Of a stretch of 64,000 nt of DNA, positions 55,756 through 63,987 are shown piece by piece (position 1 is the first letter of the stretch; the number at the start of each line of letters is the position of its first letter). The stretch comes from Thermaceae bacterium (GTDB taxonomy: Bacteria > Deinococcota > Deinococci > Deinococcales > Marinithermaceae): NCBI GenBank assembly GCA_026985615.1, contig JALSQD010000051.1:1-64000 (forward strand), read 5' to 3'. Both the position numbers and the translations under genes were made by a program. The notes below the pieces were generated by a model. That model saw nothing but the letters and a program-made list of their open reading frames with translations. It did not search any database and had not been told where the DNA came from.

Positions 55756-57030
55756 ATGCGCCACGTCATCTCCTTCACCAGCGACCCGGCGCTGAGCGAC
55801 CCCGCCTTCTGGACGCGGCGATGGCGGGGGCGTTTTACAAGGCTGGACCCAAACCGCCTCAACCCCATCCTGGCCCGGCGCTCCGCGGCGCTGTGGAACC
55901 CGCTGGAGCTCGGCCCCGTGAAGGCCGAAACGCTACGGGCCTGGATCGAAGGCGCCCGCGTTCCCGACGCCTGGTGGGCCGCCTTCGACGGCCGCCCCGC
56001 CCCAGAGGCCGAACGCGCGGCGCTGCTTGCCGAGCGAGACCTCGAGGGGGTGCGCCCCTACGCGGGCGACCGCCCCGCGCTCGCCCTCAAACGCACCAAC
56101 CTGCGGGCCCTGCCTACCGACCGCCGGGGGCACAAGCTGGCCGACGAAGAAGGCTTCGACCGGCTGCAACACACCGCCCTCGAACCCCTGACCCCGCTGG
56201 CGCTGCTGCATCCGAGTCGCGGCGGCGACTGGTGGTTCGTGCAGGCGCCCGACTACCGGGGCTGGGTACGCGCCAGCGACGTGGCCCTCTGCCCCGACCC
56301 CGCGACCATGCGCAACCTGCTGGAGTTTGACGGCCCCGTCCTCCTGGACCCCCGCGCCGAGCTGATAACGCCCCAGGGCTTTACCACGATACAGACGGGT
56401 ACCCGCCTGCCCGGCCTGCGCGGGGCCATGCTGCCCTTCCCCGCCCGCGACCCCGAGGGGCGGGTGGTCTGGAGCAAGGCGCGCCTGACGGGCACGCCTC
56501 GGCTGGCGCGGGCCTACCCCGAGCTCGAGCCCCAGGCGCTCTTCGAGGTCGCCCTGGCGGCGCTGGGCGAGCCCTACGGCTGGGGCGACCTCACGCCCGA
56601 GGGGCCGGGCCGCGACTGCTCCCGCTTCATCCAGGACGTCTTCAAAGTGTTTGGCTTTCGCCTGCCCCGCGACGCCTCGCGGCAGTGCACCGCCACCCGG
56701 CCCGTCCTTCGCTTCGAAGAAGGCGAGCCCCACGAGGCGCGGGCCGCCCGGCTGGCCCGGCTCGCCTCCGGCCCCGCGCTGCTGTGCATGCCGGGGCACG
56801 TGATGCTCTACCTGGGCGAGGTGGAGGGCTGCCACCACGCCGTGCACGCCTTCTGGGCCTACAGGCGCCTCCAGGGCAGCGGCGCGGTCACGGTGCCGGT
56901 GCGCCGGGTCGTGGTCACCAGCCTCGACCTGGGGCGCGGCACCCCTGAGGGCTCACTCCTCGAACGCCTCACCTCGGTGAACCTGCTCGACGGCCCGGAC
57001 GAGCCGGTAGAGGGCGGCGTGTCGGGGTAG
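55756..57030 (+). CDS. SH3-domain NlpC/P60 cell-wall peptidase
   Basis: 424 residues. A leading domain (about 1-100), an SH3b-like region (about 108-250, TNLRALPTDRRGHKLADEEG...WWFVQAPDYRGWVRASDVAL) and a C-terminal NlpC/P60 cysteine peptidase with GLGEPYGWGD-like ALGEPYGWGDLTPEGPGRDC (catalytic Cys about 294) and MPGHVMLYLGEV (His about 348). Known relatives cleave peptidoglycan stem peptides (gamma-D-glutamyl bonds). No signal peptide is visible at the N terminus, which is odd for a wall enzyme. The 3' end overlaps the converging panE gene by 78 nt. Confidence 0.87.
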   Translation: MRHVISFTSDPALSDPAFWTRRWRGRFTRLDPNRLNPILARRSAALWNPLELGPVKAETLRAWIEGARVPDAWWAAFDGRPAPEAERAALLAERDLEGVRPYAGDRPALALKRTNLRALPTDRRGHKLADEEGFDRLQHTALEPLTPLALLHPSRGGDWWFVQAPDYRGWVRASDVALCPDPATMRNLLEFDGPVLLDPRAELITPQGFTTIQTGTRLPGLRGAMLPFPARDPEGRVVWSKARLTGTPRLARAYPELEPQALFEVALAALGEPYGWGDLTPEGPGRDCSRFIQDVFKVFGFRLPRDASRQCTATRPVLRFEEGEPHEARAARLARLASGPALLCMPGHVMLYLGEVEGCHHAVHAFWAYRRLQGSGAVTVPVRRVVVTSLDLGRGTPEGSLLERLTSVNLLDGPDEPVEGGVSG

Positions 57031-57861
57031 GGGCCGGCCCAGCTCGCGCCCCCAGGCGAGCAGCACGCCGGTGATCTCCTCGATCTCGGTGGGGCGGCCC
57101 GCCCGCACGTCGGCGAGCATGCTGCTCGCGTTGCTGGCGGTGTGTACCAGCACCTCGCGCAGGCGCGCCAGCAGGGCCTCTTCGTCGAGCTCGAGCCCCC
57201 GCGCCGCCAGCACCGGGTGCATCTCCGCCGCCAACCCGCGCGCCACCTCCCACAGCTCGGGCTCCAACAGCGCCCCGTTGGGCCGGTCGAGCACCGCGGT
57301 GAGCGGGTTGATCACCAGGTTGATCGCCAGCTTCTCCAGCCGCCGCTGCGCCACCTCCGCGCCCGCCTCGGCCGGCAGCCCCACGGCGGAGAGCGCCTCG
57401 GCCAGTGAGCGGGCACGCTCGGGAAGCCAGGTGCGCCCGGGCGAGACCCAGATGGTGCGCTCGCCATCGCGCTTCGCTGCGGCGGTGGTTGCGCCCTGGT
57501 CGGCCCACACCCCCTCCCCCACAGCGCGCCGCAGGCGCTCGCGCACCCAGCCGTTTTGCAGGCTCACCACGCCCTCCCGGGCCGCGCGTCCCGCCACCCG
57601 GGCGGCCGCCTCAGTGTCCGGCCCCTTCACCAGCACGATCGCCCAGCGCGCAGGTGGCACCGCCTCCGGCCCGAAGGCGGGGAGGAAGACGCGCCCCTCG
57701 CGCCCGCCCGGCCCGGCCAGGAGCAAGCCCCGCTCGAGCTCGCGCGCGCGCTCGTCGCTGCGGGCGACGAGCGCCACCCGCATCCGACTCGCCAGCCGCG
57801 CGGCGAAGACCTGCCCCAGCGCGCCCGGCCCTACGACCACGACGTCGAACTCAGGCCTCAC
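56953..57861 (-). CDS. panE: ketopantoate reductase (ApbA/PanE)
   Basis: 302 residues. NADPH-dependent reduction of ketopantoate to pantoate in CoA synthesis. VVVVGPGALGQVFAARLA is the Rossmann fingerprint (about 6-23), VSLQNGWVRERL corresponds to the NxN loop, and LEKLAINLVINPLTAVL holds the catalytic Lys and Asn (about 190). The start overlaps the panB stop by 11 nt, so the pair forms an operon for two consecutive steps. Confidence 0.9.
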   Translation of the reverse strand: MRPEFDVVVVGPGALGQVFAARLASRMRVALVARSDERARELERGLLLAGPGGREGRVFLPAFGPEAVPPARWAIVLVKGPDTEAAARVAGRAAREGVVSLQNGWVRERLRRAVGEGVWADQGATTAAAKRDGERTIWVSPGRTWLPERARSLAEALSAVGLPAEAGAEVAQRRLEKLAINLVINPLTAVLDRPNGALLEPELWEVARGLAAEMHPVLAARGLELDEEALLARLREVLVHTASNASSMLADVRAGRPTEIEEITGVLLAWGRELGRPLPRHAALYRLVRAVEQVHRGEAFEE

Positions 57862-58684
57862 CCTTGCCGTAGAGTCCCTCCAGGGCCTCTTCGTCCATCT
57901 CGTAGGCGTGGCCGAGCTCGGGGAAGGCCCCCGCCCGCACGTCGGCAGCGTAGGCCTCGATCGCCTCGCGGATCAGGACCCCGCCCTCGAGGTAGCGGCG
58001 CACGAACTTGGGCTTGAAGCGGTCGAAAACTCCGACCAGGTCGTGGAAGACGAGCACCTGACCGTCGGTGTCCGCCCCCGCGCCGATGCCGATGGTGGGC
58101 ACGCCCAGCTGCTCGGTCACCAGCGCCGCGAGCTGGCGCGGCACCATCTCGAGCACCACCCCCCACGCGCCCGCGTCCTCGAGCGCCAGCGCGTCCTCAA
58201 GCAGCTTCTTGGCGGCCGCGGGGCTGCGCCCCTGCACCTTGTAGCCGCCCAGGCTGCTCGCGGTCTGGGGCGTGAGTCCCACGTGCCCCAGCACCGGCAC
58301 CCCGGCCTCGACCAGCGCGCGCACCACCGCGAGCTTGGGCCCTTCGAGCTTGACCGAGTCGGCCCCGCCCTCCTTGATGAGGCGCTCGGCCGCGGCCAGC
58401 GCCCGCTCGGGGGTGGCGTCGGCAAGGTAGGGCAGGTCGGCGACCAGGTGCACATCGGGCGCGCCCCGGCGCGCGGCCTTGGTGTGGTGCAGTATCTCCT
58501 CCAGGGTCACGGGCACGGTGCTGTCGTAACCCAGCACCACCATGCCCAGCGAGTCGCCCACCAGCAGCACGTCCACCCCGGCCTCGGCCGCCAGCTTGGC
58601 GGTGGGGTAGTCGTAGGCGGTGAGCATCACCAGCGAACCCGGCCCCTTCCGTTGCTTGAGTTCCGCTATCGTTAGCTTGGCCAC
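57851..58684 (-). CDS. panB: 3-methyl-2-oxobutanoate hydroxymethyltransferase
   Basis: 277 residues. First pantothenate step: adds hydroxymethyl from methylene-THF to ketoisovalerate, giving ketopantoate. Motifs: MLTAYDYPTAKLAAEAGVDV, LVGDSLGMVVLGYDSTVPVT (metal Asp), GADSVKLEG (Lys), VPVLGHVGLTPQTAS, and TIGIGAGADTDGQVLVFHDL. GTG start at 58684 with TAGAAT 6 nt upstream (leaderless). Confidence 0.96.
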   Translation of the reverse strand: MAKLTIAELKQRKGPGSLVMLTAYDYPTAKLAAEAGVDVLLVGDSLGMVVLGYDSTVPVTLEEILHHTKAARRGAPDVHLVADLPYLADATPERALAAAERLIKEGGADSVKLEGPKLAVVRALVEAGVPVLGHVGLTPQTASSLGGYKVQGRSPAAAKKLLEDALALEDAGAWGVVLEMVPRQLAALVTEQLGVPTIGIGAGADTDGQVLVFHDLVGVFDRFKPKFVRRYLEGGVLIREAIEAYAADVRAGAFPELGHAYEMDEEALEGLYGKGEA

Positions 58685-58690
58685 GCCCGC

Positions 58691-58696
58691 ATTCTA
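58691..58696 (-). promoter_or_regulatory. -10 box for leaderless panB-panE mRNA
   Basis: TAGAAT on the minus strand, 6 nt before the GTG at 58684. It overlaps the stop codon of the upstream regulator gene. Confidence 0.6.
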
Positions 58697-61078
58697 ATCG
58701 CCCGCGAGCTCTCGTAAACGCCGGGCAAAGCTTTCGCGTTCCCGGTCGAAGGGCCCGTCCGGAACGAAGGGTCCGCGGTAAAGACGTCGCAGCAGCTCAC
58801 TCTGCAACCGGTCAGGGCCCGGGAAAATAGCAAGCGCTTCGAATACCGCCGCATCCCACCAAACGCCCGGAAGAGGTGTAGAGCGATACCCCAACTCGGT
58901 CGACAAAACCCAGTCCTCGCCCAGGCGTGATCTGAGGTGGTGCACTGAAAGCTGCAACCGTTTCTTGGGGTGCTTGACGTCACCAAAGAGGCTCAGCACG
59001 TCCTCTTCGGGTCGAAGCCACAGCCACAGTAGCAACCATCCGTCCTTGCTCGTCGGCAAGTCCACCTTCTCGTCTTTGTATATTTTTATTCCGGCAAACG
59101 AGTAGACCCGCCAGCAACCATAACCAAAAGTGAGCTTCTCCAGTAGAACCCGGGCCGGCCCCCCTTCCGCCCCTGCAGCAAGCCAAACGGGCATCAACCG
59201 CCGGTCCAGGGCCACGGTATAGACGTCCTCGCGCAAAACCCACTCCGCCACCTCCTGGGCCTCAGCAGGAGCGAGGTCGCCCAGCGCCACGCGACGCGCC
59301 CGGGCAAGCAGGCGGTGGTATTCGCCCCCAGCCTCTGCGGCGGCGTCCTCGGCTCGGCCCAGCCAGCGGGAAGCCTCTTGCGGCTCCAGCTCGGCGCGCT
59401 CGAGCCAAATCAGAGCTAGTTCTAAAGGGCTAGCCCCACCTTTTAGCTGTCGCTCGGCCTTTTCCAAGGCGTCCAGGGCGGTCGCCCGGGCCCCACGCTT
59501 GCGGGCCAGCGCTGCCTGACCGAGCAACATCAGCCCCAAGCCATAGCGATCTTCAACCGGCTTGAGGACGCTTTCGGCCATGCGGTAGAACTCTTCCGCT
59601 TCCGCCAGCCAATCGGCCTCCAAATAGAGGTCGCCCAGGTTGAGGGCGGCATAGCCGATGGCGCGATACTCACCGCTTTCCCGCGCAAGCGCCAGCGCCC
59701 GCTCCAGCGCCCCCCGGGCCTCCTGCCAGCAACCTAGCAACCGCAGGGCCTCCCCCATTGAAAGCAGGGTGTTCGAGCGGGTTAGAGGCGGCGCCCCCAC
59801 TTTGAGCTCCAGGGCCTCCCGATAACTCGCAAGCGCGTCGCGGAGGCGTCCCGAGTGATGCAGGGCAATACCAAGGTTATGCCGCATCTTGGACAGCATC
59901 TCAACATCGCCGGCCGCCTGAGCCAGGCCGGTAGCCCCCTCGAGCACCTTCGCCGCCCGCTCAAACTCCCCCATACGGATCAGGGCCGCCCCCAAGCCGG
60001 CCATGACCTGGTAGCGGAACCCCTCGTCAGCGCGCTCGAGGCTACGCTCCAGAGCCTCGGCCGCCTCCCGGTAACGCCCCATGTGGATCAAAACCGTGCC
60101 CATGGCGTTTAAAGCCCGCGCCTTGGTGTCGCCCCCCTGCCGCACCGCCCATTCGGCCAGGGACAGCGCCTCGCGCAGCCTACCCCGGCCCCTCTCCGCC
60201 CTCACCACAGAAAGGGCGGCCGCGGCCGTTCGCTGCTTTGGCGGCAGCGCTTCCCAGTAAGCAACCACCTTCTCGTGTTCACCTTTGGCGAGCAAGCTCT
60301 CGGCCATCAGCGGAAAAACCTCGGCCGCCGCGGGATCGCCGTAGCGCAGATAAACCTGGAAAGCCGCCTCTGGGTCCAGATCCAAGGAGCGGCGCAAAAC
60401 GGGCTCCAGCTCCTCCAGCCCCGGCCTGCCCCGGGTCTCCAGCAAAAAGCGGCCCAGCGCCCGCCGCGGCCTCAGGCGCCCAGCGTCGGCGTATACCCAG
60501 CCACCGCGAACCAGGCGGCCGACCACCTCTTCCCAACCCGCCCCACGCCAGGCAGCTTCGGGCAGGGGCTGGGTAAGAAGGTGCAACAGCTTCAGCGCAT
60601 CGTCGTCCAGCTCGCCCAGGATAATCTCCACGTACCCGCGCAGCGGCTCCCGCACCGGATGGCAAACTCCACTCTCCAAGCCCCGCCTCACCAGCAGCGG
60701 CCAGCCTCCCAGGTTTTCCCAAGCCGCCTCCGTGCACGAAGGCCGCTTGAGCCGCCGCGCCAGTTCGGCGAGCTCCTGGCGGGAAAACTCCAAAGCCTCA
60801 GGTCCCAGCAGCAGGGCGCCCGTTGAGGCCCGGCGCGGCCTTACGGGTAACGCCAGAACCTGACCCGAGAGCATTGCTACCGGCTCACCTGACAGATCGT
60901 AGGCTCCCCGCTCTTCTTCCCAGCGGTTCCGGTAGTCCAAACCCAGACTGCGAGCCAGCTCCTTGAGCAGCAGCGTCTTGCCCATGCCCGGCGGGCCCCA
61001 AAAAACCACCGGCCCCTGCCGCAGGTGCTCTCGCGCCCTGCGCAACAACTCCTGGCGGTAAACGTACCCCGAAATCAT
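58694..61078 (-). CDS. P-loop/TPR/winged-helix regulator (SARP/BTAD-like, STAND type)
   Basis: 794 residues from the ATG at 61078. N-terminal P-loop VVFWGPPGMGKTLLLKELA (about 24-42); no hhhhDD Walker B follows, and the ATPase part before LLLGPEALEFSRQELAELAR (about 92-111) is very short. Residues about 300-620 form TPR-like helical repeats (ARALNAMGTVLIHMGRYREA; YQVMAGLGAALIRMGEFERA; AIGYAALNLGDLYLEADWLA). The last 110 residues are a SARP/OmpR-type winged helix with LSVHHLRSRLGEDWVL and a VWWDAAVFEAL ending. Probably a signal-gated transcription factor. Divergent from a lipoprotein gene, the likely target. Confidence 0.78.
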   Translation of the reverse strand: MISGYVYRQELLRRAREHLRQGPVVFWGPPGMGKTLLLKELARSLGLDYRNRWEEERGAYDLSGEPVAMLSGQVLALPVRPRRASTGALLLGPEALEFSRQELAELARRLKRPSCTEAAWENLGGWPLLVRRGLESGVCHPVREPLRGYVEIILGELDDDALKLLHLLTQPLPEAAWRGAGWEEVVGRLVRGGWVYADAGRLRPRRALGRFLLETRGRPGLEELEPVLRRSLDLDPEAAFQVYLRYGDPAAAEVFPLMAESLLAKGEHEKVVAYWEALPPKQRTAAAALSVVRAERGRGRLREALSLAEWAVRQGGDTKARALNAMGTVLIHMGRYREAAEALERSLERADEGFRYQVMAGLGAALIRMGEFERAAKVLEGATGLAQAAGDVEMLSKMRHNLGIALHHSGRLRDALASYREALELKVGAPPLTRSNTLLSMGEALRLLGCWQEARGALERALALARESGEYRAIGYAALNLGDLYLEADWLAEAEEFYRMAESVLKPVEDRYGLGLMLLGQAALARKRGARATALDALEKAERQLKGGASPLELALIWLERAELEPQEASRWLGRAEDAAAEAGGEYHRLLARARRVALGDLAPAEAQEVAEWVLREDVYTVALDRRLMPVWLAAGAEGGPARVLLEKLTFGYGCWRVYSFAGIKIYKDEKVDLPTSKDGWLLLWLWLRPEEDVLSLFGDVKHPKKRLQLSVHHLRSRLGEDWVLSTELGYRSTPLPGVWWDAAVFEALAIFPGPDRLQSELLRRLYRGPFVPDGPFDRERESFARRLRELAGD

Positions 61079-61131
61079 CTTGAAACCGCAGTTAAACCAA
61101 GCCCATTCTACAAAGGTTTTGGAGGTGCAGA

Positions 61132-61995
61132 ATGAAAAGAATGCCTTGGGTTCTCCTTTTACTGGCCCTGCTCGCCCTGGCCGCATGCAACCAGCAGACC
61201 AGCAACAACACAACCAACACCGCCAGCAGCGAGGATGCGATCAGCAACGTTACCGCAAGCGAACTGCCGGTAAACCATGCCCTCTATGCTGGCGCCATAG
61301 CCGCAACGCGTCAAAATGTAACCCTGCCGATTCCCCCCTTCCTTATTGGTAGCCCGTTCGGGGCCCCCCTCACCCTCGACACCTTCGCTTGGGACTGCCG
61401 AGACGTCACCGCAACCGGCAACCTGAGCGACCCAGACGACGACGGCATCCCCGCCGACGCCCACTACAGCGGCTATTGCAGCGTTACCGGAAACGGGACC
61501 ACCTTCAAGTGGACCCTCAACTACGACCTAAAAGACGCAAACAGCGCCGATCCCCTTTCGGGCTTTAGCGCCAGCGGCCAGATTACCTGGGAAGCGGTTG
61601 GTCAAGCCAAGCTGGTCTGGACGATAAACAAGCACGAGGTGGCGAAAAGCGGTGGCGGCTACAACCTGATCTATCAGGGAAACTGGGAGTACACCGACTA
61701 CACCGACCCCAACAACAACGCAACCGTAAATTACGATTTCAGCGGAACCTGGACGCCTGACGACCCGAACGGCAGCAGCCTGCAAGACATCTTTAACCGA
61801 GCCGGCACCTTCGATATGAGCGGCAGCCTTGACGTTAACGGTAGCTGTACCGCCCATGTCAGCTTCAATACCTTTAATATCCACTTTAACGACGACTACT
61901 GCGCCGACAGCGGCAACATTAACGTTAGCGGCACCGACTGCGACGGCAACAGCTACACCGTAAGCGTTAGCTGGAGCTCCTGTGACGGTCCCTAA
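61132..61995 (+). CDS. Asn-rich lipoprotein with six cysteines
   Basis: 287 residues. Lipoprotein signal MKRMPWVLLLLALLALAAC (lipobox LAAC, Cys 19), then an Asn/Thr-rich linker (NQQTSNNTTNTASS) and a beta-rich domain (ISNVTASELPVNHALYAGAI onward) with six further Cys (in DCRD, YCSV, SCTAH, YCADS, DCDG, SCDGP). No family recognised. Amino acid use (high Asn, Asp, Ser, Thr) differs from neighbours and GC looks lower. GGAGGTG precedes the ATG at 61132, and a strong terminator follows. Its promoter region is shared with the divergent regulator (61079-61131; possible -35 TTGAAA at 61080-61085). Confidence 0.8.
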   Translation: MKRMPWVLLLLALLALAACNQQTSNNTTNTASSEDAISNVTASELPVNHALYAGAIAATRQNVTLPIPPFLIGSPFGAPLTLDTFAWDCRDVTATGNLSDPDDDGIPADAHYSGYCSVTGNGTTFKWTLNYDLKDANSADPLSGFSASGQITWEAVGQAKLVWTINKHEVAKSGGGYNLIYQGNWEYTDYTDPNNNATVNYDFSGTWTPDDPNGSSLQDIFNRAGTFDMSGSLDVNGSCTAHVSFNTFNIHFNDDYCADSGNINVSGTDCDGNSYTVSVSWSSCDGP

Positions 61996-62044
61996 CAGGG
62001 TCCAGCAACCTGTAGCTAAATGACTAAAGGCTGTGCTTCTACCC

Positions 62045-62073
62045 GCAGGGTGGGGCTTCCCACCCTGCTTTTT
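62045..62073 (+). terminator. rho-independent terminator of the lipoprotein gene
   Basis: GCAGGGTGGG and CCCACCCTGC form perfect 10-bp arms with a GCTT loop, followed by TTTTTCT. Confidence 0.95.
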
Positions 62074-62269
62074 CTACAAACAATCGTCACCCTGCGCTGA
62101 TCGCTTCTGCTAGGAAACACAGCTCTGCGCGAAAACAACCCGGAAGCTCAAGCACGGCCGGCCCTTCGTCGGTTCTCTCGCGGGAGCGCCAGCATAGTGC
62201 GCTCGTGCCCCGCCCATCCCAAACCGCTTACACCAAAAAGATTTTGCAGGGGAACCCACCATCAGAAAT
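62074..62269. other. gene-free stretch
   Basis: No supported gene. A small hairpin (GAGCGC/GCGCTC around 62186-62206) is present. A minus-strand reading frame here (62110-62322) has no family or ribosome binding site. Confidence 0.5.
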
Positions 62270-62303
62270 CCACGGATGAGATTGGCCCACGGATGAGATT
62301 GGC
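62270..62303. repeat. 17-nt direct repeat, two tandem copies
   Basis: CCACGGATGAGATTGGC occurs twice back to back, directly upstream of the diguanylate cyclase promoter. It may bind a regulator or be a simple duplication. Confidence 0.75.
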
Positions 62304-62326
62304 CCTTTAAAAATTGTTTCACATGG

Positions 62327-62332
62327 TATAAC
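62327..62332 (+). promoter_or_regulatory. extended -10 promoter of the diguanylate cyclase gene
   Basis: TATAAC preceded by TGG (extended -10), 7 nt before a GTG at 62340; the region is AT-rich (TTTAAAAATTG upstream). Confidence 0.6.
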
Positions 62333-62339
62333 CTTTTAC

Positions 62340-63323
62340 GTGTCTTGCCGTCTGAACGGACAAGAAATGGACAGCTACCGCGTCTTCGAGGCCTTTTGGA
62401 ACCGCTATTACTGGGTGGTTATGGCCCTGGCGCTGGTCACGGCTATCTTCACCCAGCTTCCCACAGCGCAGAGAGGTGACTACCTTATAGACGCGGCCTT
62501 CGCGTTCTGGACGCTTCTTACCTACCTGTTCTCCCACCGCTGGCCTAAATGCGCCCGGTTCGCCCACGCACTGGGGGTCATTCTCATCCTCGCGCTCTAC
62601 GCCCACACCACCGAAACCCACATCCCTCCAGAACTGCGCCCCTACCTTTACATTCTTTTTGTTTTTTTCCCAATTTATACCGCAGCCGCTATGGGCGGCC
62701 TAGGTGGCTTTGCCGCAGCACTTCTGCTCGCCGTCAGCGCAGGCTACGACCTCCTGCACGCCACGCCCCAAACCGCCGGCCTGACCGTGCTCTTCTGGGG
62801 GCTCGCGGGCCTCGTGGGCTACGGCTACTACCGTCTCGCCCAGCTCCTCGCCGAGCAGTACCGCAAAATGGAGGCGCTAGCCCTAAGCGATCCCCTTACC
62901 GGACTTGGAAACCGAAGGGCGCTCGAACAGGACTTTGCCCGTTATCGCGAACTGGCCGCGCGGGAAAATGCGCGTTTGGTTCTCACGTTGTGGGACATCA
63001 ACGACCTCAAAAAAATGAACGACCGCTTCGGCCACGACTACGGTGACCGCATGCTACGCGAGTTCGCCCGCGCCCTTCTTGCCGCAGGGCGGAAGAGCGA
63101 TCCCTTTTACCGCATTGGCGGCGACGAGTTCGCGGGACTCCACATAGGGCTGCAACACCCACAACAGCTCATCCAGCGCGTACGCAAAGAAGCATCCTGG
63201 GTATCCGCCGGCTGGGTGGACGCCACCAGCCTCGACTTCGACGAAGCCTACCGCCGCGCCGACCGCAATATGTACGACGACAAGGCCACCAAGCCCGAGA
63301 CCTATCCGGACGAGACCCCCTAG
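62340..63323 (+). CDS. membrane-bound diguanylate cyclase (GGDEF)
   Basis: 327 residues. Five to six TM helices (about 20-160) with no soluble sensor, then a GGDEF domain (about 175-315): DPLTGLGNRRALEQDFARYR, VLTLWDINDLKKMNDRFGHD, and RIGGDEFAGL (active site intact). RKSD five residues before GGDEF is an RxxD inhibitory site, so feedback by c-di-GMP is likely. Makes c-di-GMP from GTP. A GTG at 62340 fits the leaderless pattern; an ATG at 62367 is an alternative. No EAL domain is nearby. Confidence 0.88.
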   Translation: MSCRLNGQEMDSYRVFEAFWNRYYWVVMALALVTAIFTQLPTAQRGDYLIDAAFAFWTLLTYLFSHRWPKCARFAHALGVILILALYAHTTETHIPPELRPYLYILFVFFPIYTAAAMGGLGGFAAALLLAVSAGYDLLHATPQTAGLTVLFWGLAGLVGYGYYRLAQLLAEQYRKMEALALSDPLTGLGNRRALEQDFARYRELAARENARLVLTLWDINDLKKMNDRFGHDYGDRMLREFARALLAAGRKSDPFYRIGGDEFAGLHIGLQHPQQLIQRVRKEASWVSAGWVDATSLDFDEAYRRADRNMYDDKATKPETYPDETP

Positions 63324-63327
63324 CCCG

Positions 63328-63333
63328 TATACT
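63328..63333 (+). promoter_or_regulatory. -10 box for leaderless HD-protein mRNA
   Basis: TATACT, 6 nt before the ATG at 63340, in the 16-nt gap after the GGDEF gene. Confidence 0.6.
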
Positions 63334-63339
63334 CCGGGC

Positions 63340-63987
63340 ATGCCCTTCGAACACCCCAACCCCACGATCCAGGCCTTCGGCCGCCGGGTAGAGGCGGCCT
63401 TCACCGGCGAGGGCAGCGGCCACGATTGGTGGCACGTCTGGCGGGTGTGGCGGCTGGCGCGGCGCATCGCCGAGGCCGAGGGGGCAGGCCTATACCTGGT
63501 GGAGCTGGCGGCGCTGGGCCACGACGTCGAGGACCACAAGGTGGGCCGGCCCGGGGGTACGCTCGCGGCCTGGCTCGCCGAAGCCGGCGTGGACGCGGCC
63601 ACCGCGGAGGCGGTGGTGGCCATCGCCCGGCGCGTCAGCTTCAAGGGGGCGGGCGTGCTCGACGCCATGCCCACGCTGGAGGGCCGGGTGGTGCAGGACG
63701 CCGACCGACTCGACGCCATCGGCGCGATCGGCATCGCCCGCGCCTTCGCCTACGGCGGGGCCAGGGGGCGGCTCCTCTACGACCCAAGCGAAACCCCAGA
63801 GCGCCACACAAGCTTCGAGGACTACAAGAAGACGAACTCGAGCTCGCTGATGCACTTCTACGAAAAGCTCTTTTTGCTCAAGGATCGCTTGCACACCCCC
63901 ACGGCCCGGGCGCTGGCCGAGGAACGCCACGCCTTCATGGAGGCCTTCGTGCGGCGTTTTCTGGCCGAGTGGGAGGGGAACGCGTAG
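63340..63987 (+). CDS. HD-domain phosphohydrolase
   Basis: 215 residues. HD fold metal-dependent hydrolase: GSGHDWWHVWRVWRLAR (first metal His region, about 26-42), LAALGHDVEDHKVG (HD pair, about 57-70), and the final Asp in VVQDADRLDAIGAIGIARAF (about 117-136). This is the small uncharacterised HD type (YedJ/YpgQ-like), not the HD-GYP c-di-GMP phosphodiesterase: it lacks a GYP motif. Substrate may be a nucleotide. The C-terminal helix ends just before the window edge. Confidence 0.9.
   Translation: MPFEHPNPTIQAFGRRVEAAFTGEGSGHDWWHVWRVWRLARRIAEAEGAGLYLVELAALGHDVEDHKVGRPGGTLAAWLAEAGVDAATAEAVVAIARRVSFKGAGVLDAMPTLEGRVVQDADRLDAIGAIGIARAFAYGGARGRLLYDPSETPERHTSFEDYKKTNSSSLMHFYEKLFLLKDRLHTPTARALAEERHAFMEAFVRRFLAEWEGNA

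Noticed and set aside
62110..62322. Minus-strand frame of 70 codons upstream of the GGDEF gene
   Set aside because: No ribosome binding site or family; it covers the promoter and the direct repeat.
62074..62339. c-di-GMP riboswitch in front of the GGDEF gene
   Set aside because: No GEMM-type conserved core is visible, and the promoter appears to lie right before the start codon.
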